Assembly: GCA_022820625.1 (NCBI GenBank)
Contig: JAJEFE010000114.1
Coordinates: 1 to 57,588, forward strand
DNA length: 57,588 nt
DNA from: Gammaproteobacteria bacterium
GTDB taxonomy: Bacteria > Pseudomonadota > Gammaproteobacteria > Steroidobacterales > Rariloculaceae
Direction: 5' to 3'
Shown here: positions 8,888 to 16,958 of the stretch, one piece after another
How the letters are laid out: each line of letters begins with the position of its first letter
Numbering within the stretch: position 1 is the first letter of the stretch
The notes under the pieces: model-generated
Told to the model about the DNA's origin: nothing
Seen by the model: only the letters and a program-made list of their open reading frames with translations
Databases searched by the model: none
Position numbers and translations under genes: made by a program

Positions 8888-9127
8888 CTACCGCGCCCAC
8901 CACTGCGGCACACTCTTTCGGCCGCGCGGTGAGAACGTCTTGTCGACCAGCAGCATGAGTCTTCTCAGTCGGGTTCCTGCGAGACGGCGCCACCGGCGGT
9001 TGTACCATTTGCTGAAGTCGCGATTGTACGGGCAGACCCGTACGCAAATGGAGCAATCCGAGTTCTGACCTACCCAGAACCTAAAGCACTTCTCGGCGTT
9101 CGTGGTCCACTTGAGCACGCCCTTCAG
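8888..9127 (-). pseudogene. C-terminal fragment of reductive-dehalogenase-like 4Fe-4S protein
   Basis: The reading frame encodes only the last 75-80 residues of the protein whose intact copy is at 15717-16910. It retains the second cluster motif (CSICVRVCPYN) and the Arg-rich tail. Similarity to the intact copy ends abruptly at about 9127, where an in-frame stop and unrelated sequence begin. The first cluster and all catalytic residues are missing, so it cannot be functional. Its stop lies just upstream of the substrate-binding protein start on the same strand. Confidence 0.85.
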
Positions 9128-9128
9128 G

Positions 9129-9156
9129 TGTCAATCGGCGTTGAAAACTGACCCAC
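9129..9156. mobile_element. Possible insertion-sequence end remnant (IS21-like)
   Basis: The string starting TGTCAATCGGCGTTGAAAA and ending in GACCCAC sits exactly where homology to the intact dehalogenase-like gene breaks. It resembles, from memory, terminal sequences of IS21-family elements. No transposase gene or matching second end was found, so this is a weak call. Confidence 0.25.
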
Positions 9157-9188
9157 TACCTGTATCCGAAAATATCATGTTGAAGATG

Positions 9189-9323
9189 TACTAGCGGCGT
9201 CATGCAAATGGTAGCGGCGATTCCGAGCTGCTGGGCGACATAGGCGACCGCACGCCCATGATTTCCGCTCGATGCGGCAACGACCCGATCGAATTGCCGC
9301 GATTCACGCGCCTTCCCGTATGG
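9189..9323 (-). pseudogene. Remnant of PLP-dependent threonine/serine dehydratase-like (EutB-like) gene
   Basis: The minus strand reads 45 residues including VVAASSGNHGRAVAYVA and IAATICM, the phosphate-binding SGNHG region of fold-type II dehydratases such as threonine dehydratase or EutB. A stop codon precedes the stretch, and after PLV the similarity ends, so only a core fragment survives. The rest of the 9129-9665 interval has no convincing gene. EutB-type enzymes often accompany cyclodeaminase-family EutC proteins, and a cyclodeaminase-family gene is present at 56.5 kb; this link is speculative. Confidence 0.6.
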
Positions 9324-9665
9324 TTAGGATGTTGAGATCGGTACTTATCCCAGAGGTCTTCATTCCATTATCTCCGATCGCACGCAGCCAATATTCGCAT
9401 GCTTGCCGGCTTCGGTAACCAGCGCATGTCTTCCCTGAAACTGCGCAGGCGCTGATTTCTCGGCTTGATGCTCGAAGTTCGCGAAAAATGCCAGACTCGC
9501 GAAACCTGGTATATCAATTTCGCTGGATGTAAGTTTCTACTCAAATCCATATTCGCGGCGCGCTCATACATCGATATGAGGAAATGTTGTGGTTGTGTGG
9601 AACCCATTGTAAATCAAGACGGTTTTGACATAGGCTTGGTCGAAAAATCCAGTAGGAGATCTGGG

Positions 9666-11411
9666 GTGATAATAATGCAGAATCGTTTGTCGTTGCGGCG
9701 CCACCACGTCGTAACCACTTGCATATTCGCGCTGATTGTTACGGCGTGCTCGGTTGTTTCGGACGACGCTGCGGACGTGCGTTCCGCCGAGAGCTTTCGC
9801 GCCTTCGAGGAACAGTTCTTCAAGGCAGAATTCGAATACTCCCCGCTTTCGGCGTCCTCCGCCGGACTGCACGAATACGATACAAGGATCGACGACTTCT
9901 CGGCGGCCGCCTACCGGGCGCGAATAACCGCATTACGGGACTTCGGGCAGCAACTAGAGCGGTTGCTCGACGGTGAGTTGTCGTCCGACGACCGAATCGA
10001 TGCCGAAGCCCTTGAGCTGCGTATCGCGGGCGAACTGCACGATCTGGGGACGCTGCGTAGCTGGCAGCAGGACCCGATGCAGTATGCGGGTGTGCCCGGC
10101 GATGCGATCGGCAGCCTGATGAACCGCGACTATGCCCCGGCTGAGACTCGGCTCAGGTCGATGGTGACGCGCATGCAGCGGTTGCCGTCGGTGTTCGAGG
10201 CCGCCAAAAACAATCTCGATAGTCCGCCGGCGATACTGGTCGAAATTGCCGCCGACATGAGCCGCGGCACGCGCGAATTTATCGATCGTTCCGTGTCCGC
10301 GTGGGTTACGGCATCGGAAATCGACGACACCGATTTGTTGCAGGACTACGAAGCGGCCGCCGCGGAGCTGAGCAGTGCCGCCGACGCGTTTGCCGATTGG
10401 CTGGTGCAGGATCTATTGCCGCGCTCCCGACTGGATTTTGCGCTGGGCGAGGAAGCCTTCCTCAAGAAACTCTACTATCAGGACATGCTGTCGATATCGC
10501 TCGACGAGCTGCTGGCCATTGGCGAGCGGCAGCTGCAGAAAGATTACGCGGCATTGATCGACATTGCCCGCGAGATCTCGCCCGACCGGGATCCACTCGA
10601 GGTTATCAACGCGCTTAAGGAAGACTTCCCCGATCCCGAGAATCTGCTGTCGACCATCGAGGACTCGATCAACGAAGCCCGTGATTTCGTCATCGACAAC
10701 GCTATTGCGACGGTACCGTCCGAGGTGATTCCGATCATTGCCGAGACGCCGGTGTATGCGCGGGACGGCTCGTTTGCCTCAATGGATACGCCGGGAGCGT
10801 TCGAAACCCTCGCCACCGAAGCCTACTACTACGTGACGCCGACGGAACCGGAGTGGACACCGCAGCACGTGAAAGAGCACTTGAGCTTGTTCAATCCTTA
10901 CACCGTGGCGATGATCAATGTCCACGAAGCGTTTCCGGGGCATTTCCTGCAGTTCCTGTACGCGCAGGAGTTTCCGACGCTGACCCGGAAACTGGTCGAG
11001 TCGCCGATGAATGCGGAAGGTTGGGCGCATTACACTGAGGAAATGATGACCGAGCAGGGCTTCAATGCACACGATCCCCGTTTCCGCATGTCGCAGTTGA
11101 CCGAAGCGCTAATCCGCGACGTGCGATACGTGGCGGGTGTACGCATGCACACCAAAGGCATGACCGTCGAGGAGGCAGCCGACATGTTCGAAACGAAGTC
11201 GTTCCTGTCGCCCGCCAATGCGCTGGCGGAAGCGGAGCGCGGTGCGTGGGATCCGACCTACCTGTATTACACCTACGGCAAGCTCGAGATCCAGAAACTG
11301 GCGCAGGATTACCAGGAAAAGTACGGCGCATCGCTGAAGGATTTTCATGACGCCTTCGTTCGTGTCGGACCGCTGCCTCTGCCCCTGGTGCGACGTGCGC
11401 TCCTTAACTAG
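9666..11411 (+). CDS. DUF885 family lipoprotein, putative metallopeptidase, 581 aa
   Basis: This is an outer-membrane or periplasmic lipoprotein: the signal sequence ends in a lipobox (IVTAC) about 20 residues in. The DUF885 domain carries HEAFPGH (His420-Glu421, His426), the HExxxGH-like signature that suggests a zinc-dependent hydrolase or carboxypeptidase. A downstream Glu in NAEGWAHYTEEM fits a third ligand. The GTG at 9666 is preferred because AGGAG lies 7 bases upstream; ATG at 9675 is the alternative. The gene lies in a segment bounded by duplicated fragments (7.5-9.1 and 15.4-16.0 kb). The substrate is unknown; peptides are the usual assumption for the family. Confidence 0.85.
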   Translation: MIIMQNRLSLRRHHVVTTCIFALIVTACSVVSDDAADVRSAESFRAFEEQFFKAEFEYSPLSASSAGLHEYDTRIDDFSAAAYRARITALRDFGQQLERLLDGELSSDDRIDAEALELRIAGELHDLGTLRSWQQDPMQYAGVPGDAIGSLMNRDYAPAETRLRSMVTRMQRLPSVFEAAKNNLDSPPAILVEIAADMSRGTREFIDRSVSAWVTASEIDDTDLLQDYEAAAAELSSAADAFADWLVQDLLPRSRLDFALGEEAFLKKLYYQDMLSISLDELLAIGERQLQKDYAALIDIAREISPDRDPLEVINALKEDFPDPENLLSTIEDSINEARDFVIDNAIATVPSEVIPIIAETPVYARDGSFASMDTPGAFETLATEAYYYVTPTEPEWTPQHVKEHLSLFNPYTVAMINVHEAFPGHFLQFLYAQEFPTLTRKLVESPMNAEGWAHYTEEMMTEQGFNAHDPRFRMSQLTEALIRDVRYVAGVRMHTKGMTVEEAADMFETKSFLSPANALAEAERGAWDPTYLYYTYGKLEIQKLAQDYQEKYGASLKDFHDAFVRVGPLPLPLVRRALLN

Positions 11412-11477
11412 GGCCCATTTTCCCGCCGTATGCAGCATGCTGCTGTGGGCGGTCGGACGAATGCGCCGAGCGTCGGC

Positions 11478-11597
11478 AATTTCCGCATTCGCGAGCGAGA
11501 AACGGACCCGCCGGAGTTGCTGTCGCTGCGGGCACAGCACGAGCTGTGTGTCGAGTGGCTGCATCCGCCGCAGGATGAGCCCTATCTAATTCGCTAG
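11478..11597 (+). pseudogene. 3' remnant of an M24 (Xaa-Pro peptidase-like) gene
   Basis: Forty codons end in VEWLHPPQDEPYLIR and a stop. This matches the conserved C-terminus of the secreted M24 proteins in this window (IEWLHPPQDRLLLVR at 41351-42733; VEYLSPPQEELILIR at 16959-18386). Nothing upstream is recognisable as the rest of the gene. It lies 14 bases before the next M24 gene. Confidence 0.7.
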
Positions 11598-11610
11598 AAG
11601 GAACGACACT

Positions 11611-12987
11611 ATGGAGACGATAAACAACTCCCTGAAGTGCGCGGGGCTTCTGTTCCTCATGATGCTGCCGAGCCTGGCGGCCGCCGATTCGAGCGGCGGC
11701 TACATCGGCAATATTGCACCGATGCGTGAGCGCGTGCAGCAAATGGAAGCCTTCTGGAAACAAAAAAAGGCAGAGGTGCTGCCACTCATCATGCGCGAAC
11801 AGGGCGTTGACTTCTGGATCGTGAGGAATGACGAAGCTGGGCGGTACTACAACAACGAAGGGCCGGTCTATACCTCGTTGTTGCCTGCCAACTACGAGGG
11901 CATGACCTTTCCCAGTCAGCACGTGCCCCCAGGCAGTCAGGCGACGCCGCGCATCATGGTGTTTTTCGATGACGGTAACGACATCGAATACCACGAGCCA
12001 CGTGACTTGCGCGAACTCGAGGAGCTGATGGAAAAGCTGAATCCGGAGCGCATTGCGATCAGCTACGACAACAGCGTGCGGTTGCTGGACGCGCTGACGG
12101 CGTATCGGGGTAGCCTGGTCGACAGTTGGACGCTTGGCGTGCGCTGGCTCGAGACGATGGTGCCCGCGCAGATTGAGGCCTACCGCTCGGTACAGGGCAT
12201 CGCCAACGAACTGATTGCCGAAGGATTTTCGAATGCCGCCATCACGCCGGGCGTTACGACCACCGACGACCTGAACTGGTGGTTCCGGCAGCGCATGCTG
12301 GAGCTCGATATCGAGTACGAGAATCACCCGAGTATTCGCCTGCAACGGCGGCCTGAGTACATAAAGAAATACGCCGGCGAAGCGCACGAATTCGAGCACG
12401 GTGCCGTCGGCAACGGCCAGAATGTCGTCATTCGCCCGGGCGACGTCATCACCCTCGACTCCGACATATTCATGCTCGGGCTCGTGACGGACTCGCATCA
12501 GCATGTCTATATCCTGGACGACGGCGAAACCGAGGTTCCGGCGTCGCTGCAGACGGCGCTCGAAATCGTCAATGCCCTGCAGGACGAGTATGCGAAGGAG
12601 TTCATAATTGGCCGCACCGGCAAGGAGATCGTTGCGGCCACCGACGAGATCGAGCGCCCGAACCGGGTGGTCGAATCCGAAATGGCGTTTCATCCGCCGC
12701 CGATGTACTTCCGGCGTTATCTGCTCGGCGGCTACATGTTCTCGCACAAGACCTACGTTGCCGGCATGACGTCGGGCCCGGGCTATTACCCGAGCTCCAT
12801 CGTTTCGAACGATCACCAACTCCACGAGAACACCTTGTACGCCTACGAGCCGCACACCTGGGTTCAGGTCGACGGCTGGGGCCCGCAGGGCATTGAGCTC
12901 GGCATGGGGCAGATCGTCGTCGCCGATGCGGATGGGTTGCACTACCTGAACCGGTCGCAGCAAAAAGACTGGCATGTCGTGCGTTAG
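11611..12987 (+). CDS. Secreted M24-fold protein (Xaa-Pro aminopeptidase-like), divergent active site, 458 aa
   Basis: A signal peptide (about 1-25, ending PSLAAADS) is followed by a creatinase-like N-terminal domain (LPLIMREQGVDFWIVRND) and a pita-bread domain. The first two metal aspartates have their normal spacing of 11 residues (LDSD...VTD), but the canonical final Glu position reads VADADG and the His motif is not clearly conserved. Activity is therefore uncertain. A ribosome site (AGAAGGA) precedes the ATG. The protein is more diverged than the operon copies at 37-42.7 kb. It is followed by a gamma-glutamyltransferase remnant and preceded by an M24 remnant, so the gene sits among debris. 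Confidence 0.78.
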   Translation: METINNSLKCAGLLFLMMLPSLAAADSSGGYIGNIAPMRERVQQMEAFWKQKKAEVLPLIMREQGVDFWIVRNDEAGRYYNNEGPVYTSLLPANYEGMTFPSQHVPPGSQATPRIMVFFDDGNDIEYHEPRDLRELEELMEKLNPERIAISYDNSVRLLDALTAYRGSLVDSWTLGVRWLETMVPAQIEAYRSVQGIANELIAEGFSNAAITPGVTTTDDLNWWFRQRMLELDIEYENHPSIRLQRRPEYIKKYAGEAHEFEHGAVGNGQNVVIRPGDVITLDSDIFMLGLVTDSHQHVYILDDGETEVPASLQTALEIVNALQDEYAKEFIIGRTGKEIVAATDEIERPNRVVESEMAFHPPPMYFRRYLLGGYMFSHKTYVAGMTSGPGYYPSSIVSNDHQLHENTLYAYEPHTWVQVDGWGPQGIELGMGQIVVADADGLHYLNRSQQKDWHVVR

Positions 12988-12994
12988 AGCAAGT

Positions 12995-13228
12995 ATGAAT
13001 ACGCCAAGATTCTGGCAGCCGTCGGACAATGGCACGACGGTGGCCATTGAATCGAGAATCGACGAATTTGTCGTCCATGGAATGGCAGCGGCAGGATTCA
13101 AAGTTGTGGAGCTTGAGGACTACAACTGGCACCTTGGATCGGTGCAGCTTGTCTGGCGAGACTTTGAAACGGGGCAGTTGCACGGTGTGACTGATCCGCG
13201 GCGGCTGGGCTATGCAGCCGGTTTCTGA
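12995..13228 (+). pseudogene. C-terminal remnant of gamma-glutamyltransferase
   Basis: The frame reads NTPRFWQPS, then TVAIESRID, and ends LHGVTDPRRLGYAAGF, which matches the small-subunit C-terminus of gamma-glutamyltransferases (usual ending like DPRRDGAAVG). Only about 77 residues exist; the catalytic Thr and the large subunit are absent. The region from 13229 to 13355 holds no recognisable feature. Confidence 0.75.
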
Positions 13229-13355
13229 AGGAACGGCACATGGTCAATAAAAACGATAAACATGGGAGCATTCGGAGATGAGTCTTTTTGCAAAGTTTCA
13301 GGCAATATGATTTTGCGTGATTCGGTTGTGCATCGTGGCGCACCTGCCGAATTCG

Positions 13356-13826
13356 TCAGGTGCCGAAGACTTTTTGCAACGTGGCTACTGCGTCGTCACC
13401 ACCGAGCTTGCCGAGATAGTCTGTAACTATAGGTACGAATTTGGAAATTGATTCGGGAGAAATTCCCAGCGATGCAAGTGCCGAATTCAGGCCGTCAATA
13501 TTCTTCAATGGCCCTGTCACCGCACCAAGATCCTTAGCGGCCTGCAAGTATTTGTCTGCGCCGGGTATCATCCCGGCCAGTTTGTCGAAATCTCCAGCAG
13601 CGAGTTTTCACTGGCGAGAGTCAGTATCGAACCAATACCGCCTTCGGCCTGATCCTGGTCGATACCAAGCTGACCCTGCAACATGCTGGATAACGACCCA
13701 CTCATTGTCTGAGTGGCACTTTCCATTGCATCAGTCGGCATTTGCTTTTTCAGGTCACCAAGAGATTGTGCCTGACTAGCGAGCGGCAGCATCGCAATAA
13801 AAAACGAGTAGTATTTTTATTTTCAT
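13356..13826 (-). pseudogene. DUF2780-like exported protein with two frameshifts
   Basis: Joining three frames gives a protein starting MKIKILLVF with a signal peptide, then SQAQSLGDLKKQM, then a second half with DKLAGMIPGADKYLQAAKDL, the DUF2780 (VcgC/VcgE-like) pattern. The first frame change is at a run of six T bases (about 13805) inside the signal peptide. The second is near 13597, where the frame shifts by one base in the opposite sense. A GGGGG ribosome site precedes ATG at 13826. These may be true inactivating changes or homopolymer errors. No function is known for the family. Confidence 0.6.
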
Positions 13827-13864
13827 AGTTTTCCCCCGGGGTAGGTCGCTTCTCGACCGCAACT

Positions 13865-15286
13865 CTAGTTGTTGTCCATCCTGACTCCGCCATTGTACAA
13901 GCGCTTGGCTATTCGCGCGCTAAGATCCTGCGCTTCTTGAATTACGTCTGCTTCATCCATCGTTAACACTTGGCGATCTTTCATGATTACTGATCCAGCC
14001 ACGATCATATGCTTTACGTTCGTTGCCAACGCCGAATAGACAAGAGCCGCATAATAGTCAAAAATTGGTGTCATATTTGGCGCAGTCGTGTCGATAATAA
14101 TAATGTCGGCCTGCTTGCCGACCTCCAACGAGCCGATCCTGTCTTCCATCCCCAGCGCGCGTGCTCCGCCTATGGTCGCCATGGCAACTATGTCGCGTAC
14201 CGGCATCGCTTCCCGGTCCGCCAAATTCAGTTTATGAATTTTCCCAACCTGCGGCAGTTCGTCGAGCACACTGAGCCCGTTTCCGGACATCGGTCCATCC
14301 GTGCATAGACCGACATTGATTCCTCTTGCCAGCATCGCCGGCACCGGAGCCACGCCTTTTGCTGACTTGGTATTCGCCGACACACAATGTCCTACGCCCA
14401 CGTCGTATTTTTTGAGTAAAGCGATATCCGCGTCGTCTACGAGAATCGCGTGAGCTATCAATAGGCGCGAAGACAACAAGCCGGTGGTCTCGAGGTACGC
14501 GACTGAACTGCGTGCACCACGTGCTGCAATTTCTTCAGATTCTCTTACCGACTCGGCTACGTGACTTGTAACCCTGGTGTCATACTTTTCTGATAGCGCA
14601 GCAATCTCCCGTAGAGTTTCAGTGGAATTCGTGTAAGGACCATGCGGCGCAAAGGCCGGGAAAATCCTTGGATGGTCCTTGTATTGATGTATTAAGTCTA
14701 TCGTTCGCTGAATTGCGTCGGATGGCTTATCAGCATCCGGCGTCTTGAAGGTCATAATGGTTTCGCCAACCACTCCACGCAGACCTGCCTTGTCGAGCAC
14801 CTCAGCGACTGCGCCCTCGAAGTAATACATGTCGACCAATGTCGTCGTACCGCCCTTGATGCTTTCGAGTACCCCCAGGCGCGTCCCGATTCGCACCATC
14901 TCCAGATCCGCGAACTGCGCTTCGAGCGGAAAGAGGTACCGGTGAAGTCGATCGGCAATGTCCTCGCCAAGCGTCCGAAATACGGACATCGCCAGGTGCG
15001 TATGCGTATTAACGAAGCCTGGCATGACGATGTCGCCGGACACGTCCAATACGTTCGTCGCCTCATAGCGTTCCAGAATGTCGCGCTGCCCGATGTCGAC
15101 AATCAATCCATCGCTTATGACCACTGCGCCGTTTTCAATAACCCGATACGCCTCATCCATGGTTACAACGGTCGCGTGATCCAGAATCAGGTCCGCTTCC
15201 TGCCTGCCAGCGTCACTCTGCCCGTAAACCTGTCCGAAAGAGAGGCAAAGCAGGAGACCTGAAACGGTGAACTGTAGTTTTCGCAT
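13865..15286 (-). CDS. Exported amidohydrolase (TrzN/SsnA/chlorohydrolase-like), 473 aa
   Basis: This is a metal-dependent deaminase or hydrolase of the amidohydrolase superfamily (subtype I, one metal). Visible ligands are His-x-His in NTHTHLAM, a His in SHVAES and the Asp in CTDGPMSGNG. HGPYTNS supplies a further active-site His. The family usually removes an amino or chloro group from N-heterocycles such as guanine, adenosine derivatives or triazines. The start at 15286 is chosen because it gives a signal peptide (RKLQFTVSGLLLCLS...GQ), so it acts outside the cytoplasm, which is unusual for this family. The base composition looks more AT-rich than that of its neighbours. Confidence 0.85.
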   Translation of the reverse strand: MRKLQFTVSGLLLCLSFGQVYGQSDAGRQEADLILDHATVVTMDEAYRVIENGAVVISDGLIVDIGQRDILERYEATNVLDVSGDIVMPGFVNTHTHLAMSVFRTLGEDIADRLHRYLFPLEAQFADLEMVRIGTRLGVLESIKGGTTTLVDMYYFEGAVAEVLDKAGLRGVVGETIMTFKTPDADKPSDAIQRTIDLIHQYKDHPRIFPAFAPHGPYTNSTETLREIAALSEKYDTRVTSHVAESVRESEEIAARGARSSVAYLETTGLLSSRLLIAHAILVDDADIALLKKYDVGVGHCVSANTKSAKGVAPVPAMLARGINVGLCTDGPMSGNGLSVLDELPQVGKIHKLNLADREAMPVRDIVAMATIGGARALGMEDRIGSLEVGKQADIIIIDTTAPNMTPIFDYYAALVYSALATNVKHMIVAGSVIMKDRQVLTMDEADVIQEAQDLSARIAKRLYNGGVRMDNN

Positions 15287-15405
15287 GGTTACGGACGCAC
15301 AGGATATTGCCGACACGTTGCGATTATAACTCAATCGCCGGTACGTCAAGATGGGCGCAGGGGCTAAGTTTCAGACCGGCAGGGATCACCCGAATGGCGT
15401 CCGTT

Positions 15406-15621
15406 CGACAACATGGCGCTCTCGACTACGGCGTGGAGGATTTCCTCGAGGCCGTGGCGGAGGATGCCCGCAAGACCCTGGGCCTGGTCCGGCTGGTAAA
15501 TTCGCGGCCCGACATCAGCTCCATGCTCATCGACAACGTCAATGGGTCTATTCACCTGCGGGCTTTGCTGACGGACCTGTTTGTCGTTTCCGAAGCGTTC
15601 AAGGGCGATTCGGAAACATAG
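15406..15621 (+). pseudogene. Truncated second copy of the 134-aa hypothetical gene
   Basis: Seventy-one codons from RQHGALDYGVEDF to the stop repeat the C-terminal half of the protein at 7352-7756 with a handful of changes. The 5' half, ribosome site and start are missing. It is followed at 15.7 kb by the intact dehalogenase-like gene, whereas the intact hypothetical gene is followed (beyond the binding-protein gene) by a fragment of the dehalogenase-like gene. Confidence 0.85.
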
Positions 15622-15716
15622 CGCCCTGTCCCGGGGCGGGCCTGAGGCCACCGATACGGCGTTTCAAGGCTGATACAGCACTGGCAGCCCTCGAGGCAAG
15701 TCCAACTTCGACGGCC

Positions 15717-16910
15717 TTACCGTTGCTTCGCCCACCACTGCGGCGCGCTGGCGCGTTCGCGCGGCTGGAAAGTCTTGTCGATCAGCAGCATGAGTTTTCT
15801 CAACCGGGTTCCAGCGAGACGGCGCCACAGGCGGTTGTACCATTTGCGGAAGTCGCGATTGTACGGGCAGACCCGTATGCAAATGGAGCAATCCGAGTTC
15901 TGGCCCACCCAGAAGCGAAAGCACTTCTCGGCGTTCGTGGTCCACTTCAGTACGCCCTTCAGATTCGAAACGCTGTGCGGTACTCGTGACGGTGCCTTGT
16001 GTGGGATCGCTTTGGGCGGGCACGCCGCGCTGCAGCGTTGGCAGATGTCGCAGAATTCCTTTACGCCGAACCGGATGGGTTCGTCAATCACCAGCGGCAT
16101 GTCGGTAAAGATCTTGCCGAGCCTGAGACGGGGGCCATATTCCCTGGTTATCAACAGGCTGTGCCGCCCGACCTCTCCAAGCCCGGCCTGCACGGCGAGC
16201 GGGATCGCCAGGGCAGAGTCATTCATCGAGGCGACCGCCCGGTAGCCCAGGTTCCTGATGTACTGCGTGATGGTGAGCAATATGACGGTATCGTTGGTGT
16301 ATCCCAAACCGGTTGCCGATCCGGACAGCGCGGAAGGCACGGTCTCGGTCAGATCGAAATCCATGGGCTCACCGATTACAATGACGTAGGGCAGGTCTTC
16401 GGGAATATCGACCGGTTTGTCTTTCTGGGTCTGCTCGCTGTAGCGGGTCCTGTAAACCCATCGCTCATCGTATTCGCATATCCCGAGCAGACTGGCCCCG
16501 ATGCTCTTTGCCGCCCTTCGAAGGTTTCGAGTCGCCGCTTCGGCCGAATCGAAAGCGTAAGGTTCGGGCCAGCCCTCTGCGTGCGACGTAAACGTATCGA
16601 AGAATCCTTCCTTGCGATCGTCACTCTCACGGCGCACGTCACGCAGGACATTCGTCACGTGCCAGGTGGCATTTCGCAGGGCGTAGTCCCGCTGGCTGAA
16701 GCCGTCAGCCTTGCGTGCGCGAGCGTGCGGCATGTAGTGGCCGCGAAAGAATTCCGCTGCCTTCTCGCTCTTGATCTCCGGATCCCACTCGGAGCGGCAA
16801 TAGATTTCATTGCGCTGATCGAAACGCTCGAAGTCTTCGGAAACGTCGAATCCGGTCTTTGCGTCGATGGGCCGCTTGGATTTCATTTTCTTGCGGGGAG
16901 GATGAAGCAT
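15717..16910 (-). CDS. Reductive dehalogenase-like corrinoid/4Fe-4S protein, 397 aa, no Tat signal
   Basis: The closest recognisable family is the RdhA/PceA reductive dehalogenases. GLGEVGRHSLL and YGPRLRLGKIFTDMPLV form the family core before two 4Fe-4S sites: Cys287, Cys290, Cys293, Cys297 and Cys330, Cys341, Cys344, Cys348. Tyr204, Asn230 and Arg263 show the same 26- and 59-residue spacing as Tyr246, Asn272 and Arg305 recalled for PceA of Sulfurospirillum multivorans. There is no Tat signal and no RdhB-like anchor, as in soluble aerobic-type enzymes. ATG at 16910 is preferred over GTG at 16937. It is last in a minus-strand run after an M24 gene. A related but unlikely alternative is an epoxyqueuosine-reductase-like protein. 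The substrate is unknown. Confidence 0.75.
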   Translation of the reverse strand: MLHPPRKKMKSKRPIDAKTGFDVSEDFERFDQRNEIYCRSEWDPEIKSEKAAEFFRGHYMPHARARKADGFSQRDYALRNATWHVTNVLRDVRRESDDRKEGFFDTFTSHAEGWPEPYAFDSAEAATRNLRRAAKSIGASLLGICEYDERWVYRTRYSEQTQKDKPVDIPEDLPYVIVIGEPMDFDLTETVPSALSGSATGLGYTNDTVILLTITQYIRNLGYRAVASMNDSALAIPLAVQAGLGEVGRHSLLITREYGPRLRLGKIFTDMPLVIDEPIRFGVKEFCDICQRCSAACPPKAIPHKAPSRVPHSVSNLKGVLKWTTNAEKCFRFWVGQNSDCSICIRVCPYNRDFRKWYNRLWRRLAGTRLRKLMLLIDKTFQPRERASAPQWWAKQR

Positions 16911-16958
16911 CCGCGTCGTTCCGGCCGTGTCCGGCACGCCATGGGGACACTGGCCAGG

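Noticed and set aside
9465..9665. N-terminal extension of the DUF885 gene to 9465
   Set aside because: The extra 67 residues have no signal peptide or family match, whereas GTG 9666 has a ribosome site and leads into a lipobox.
11404..13101. 565-aa minus-strand frame across the M24 gene at 11611
   Set aside because: Shadow of the plus-strand gene, which has a signal peptide, a ribosome site and M24 motifs.
16911..16937. GTG start at 16937 for the dehalogenase-like gene, considered for a Tat signal
   Set aside because: The added residues contain no twin-arginine motif or hydrophobic segment, so neither start yields an exported protein.
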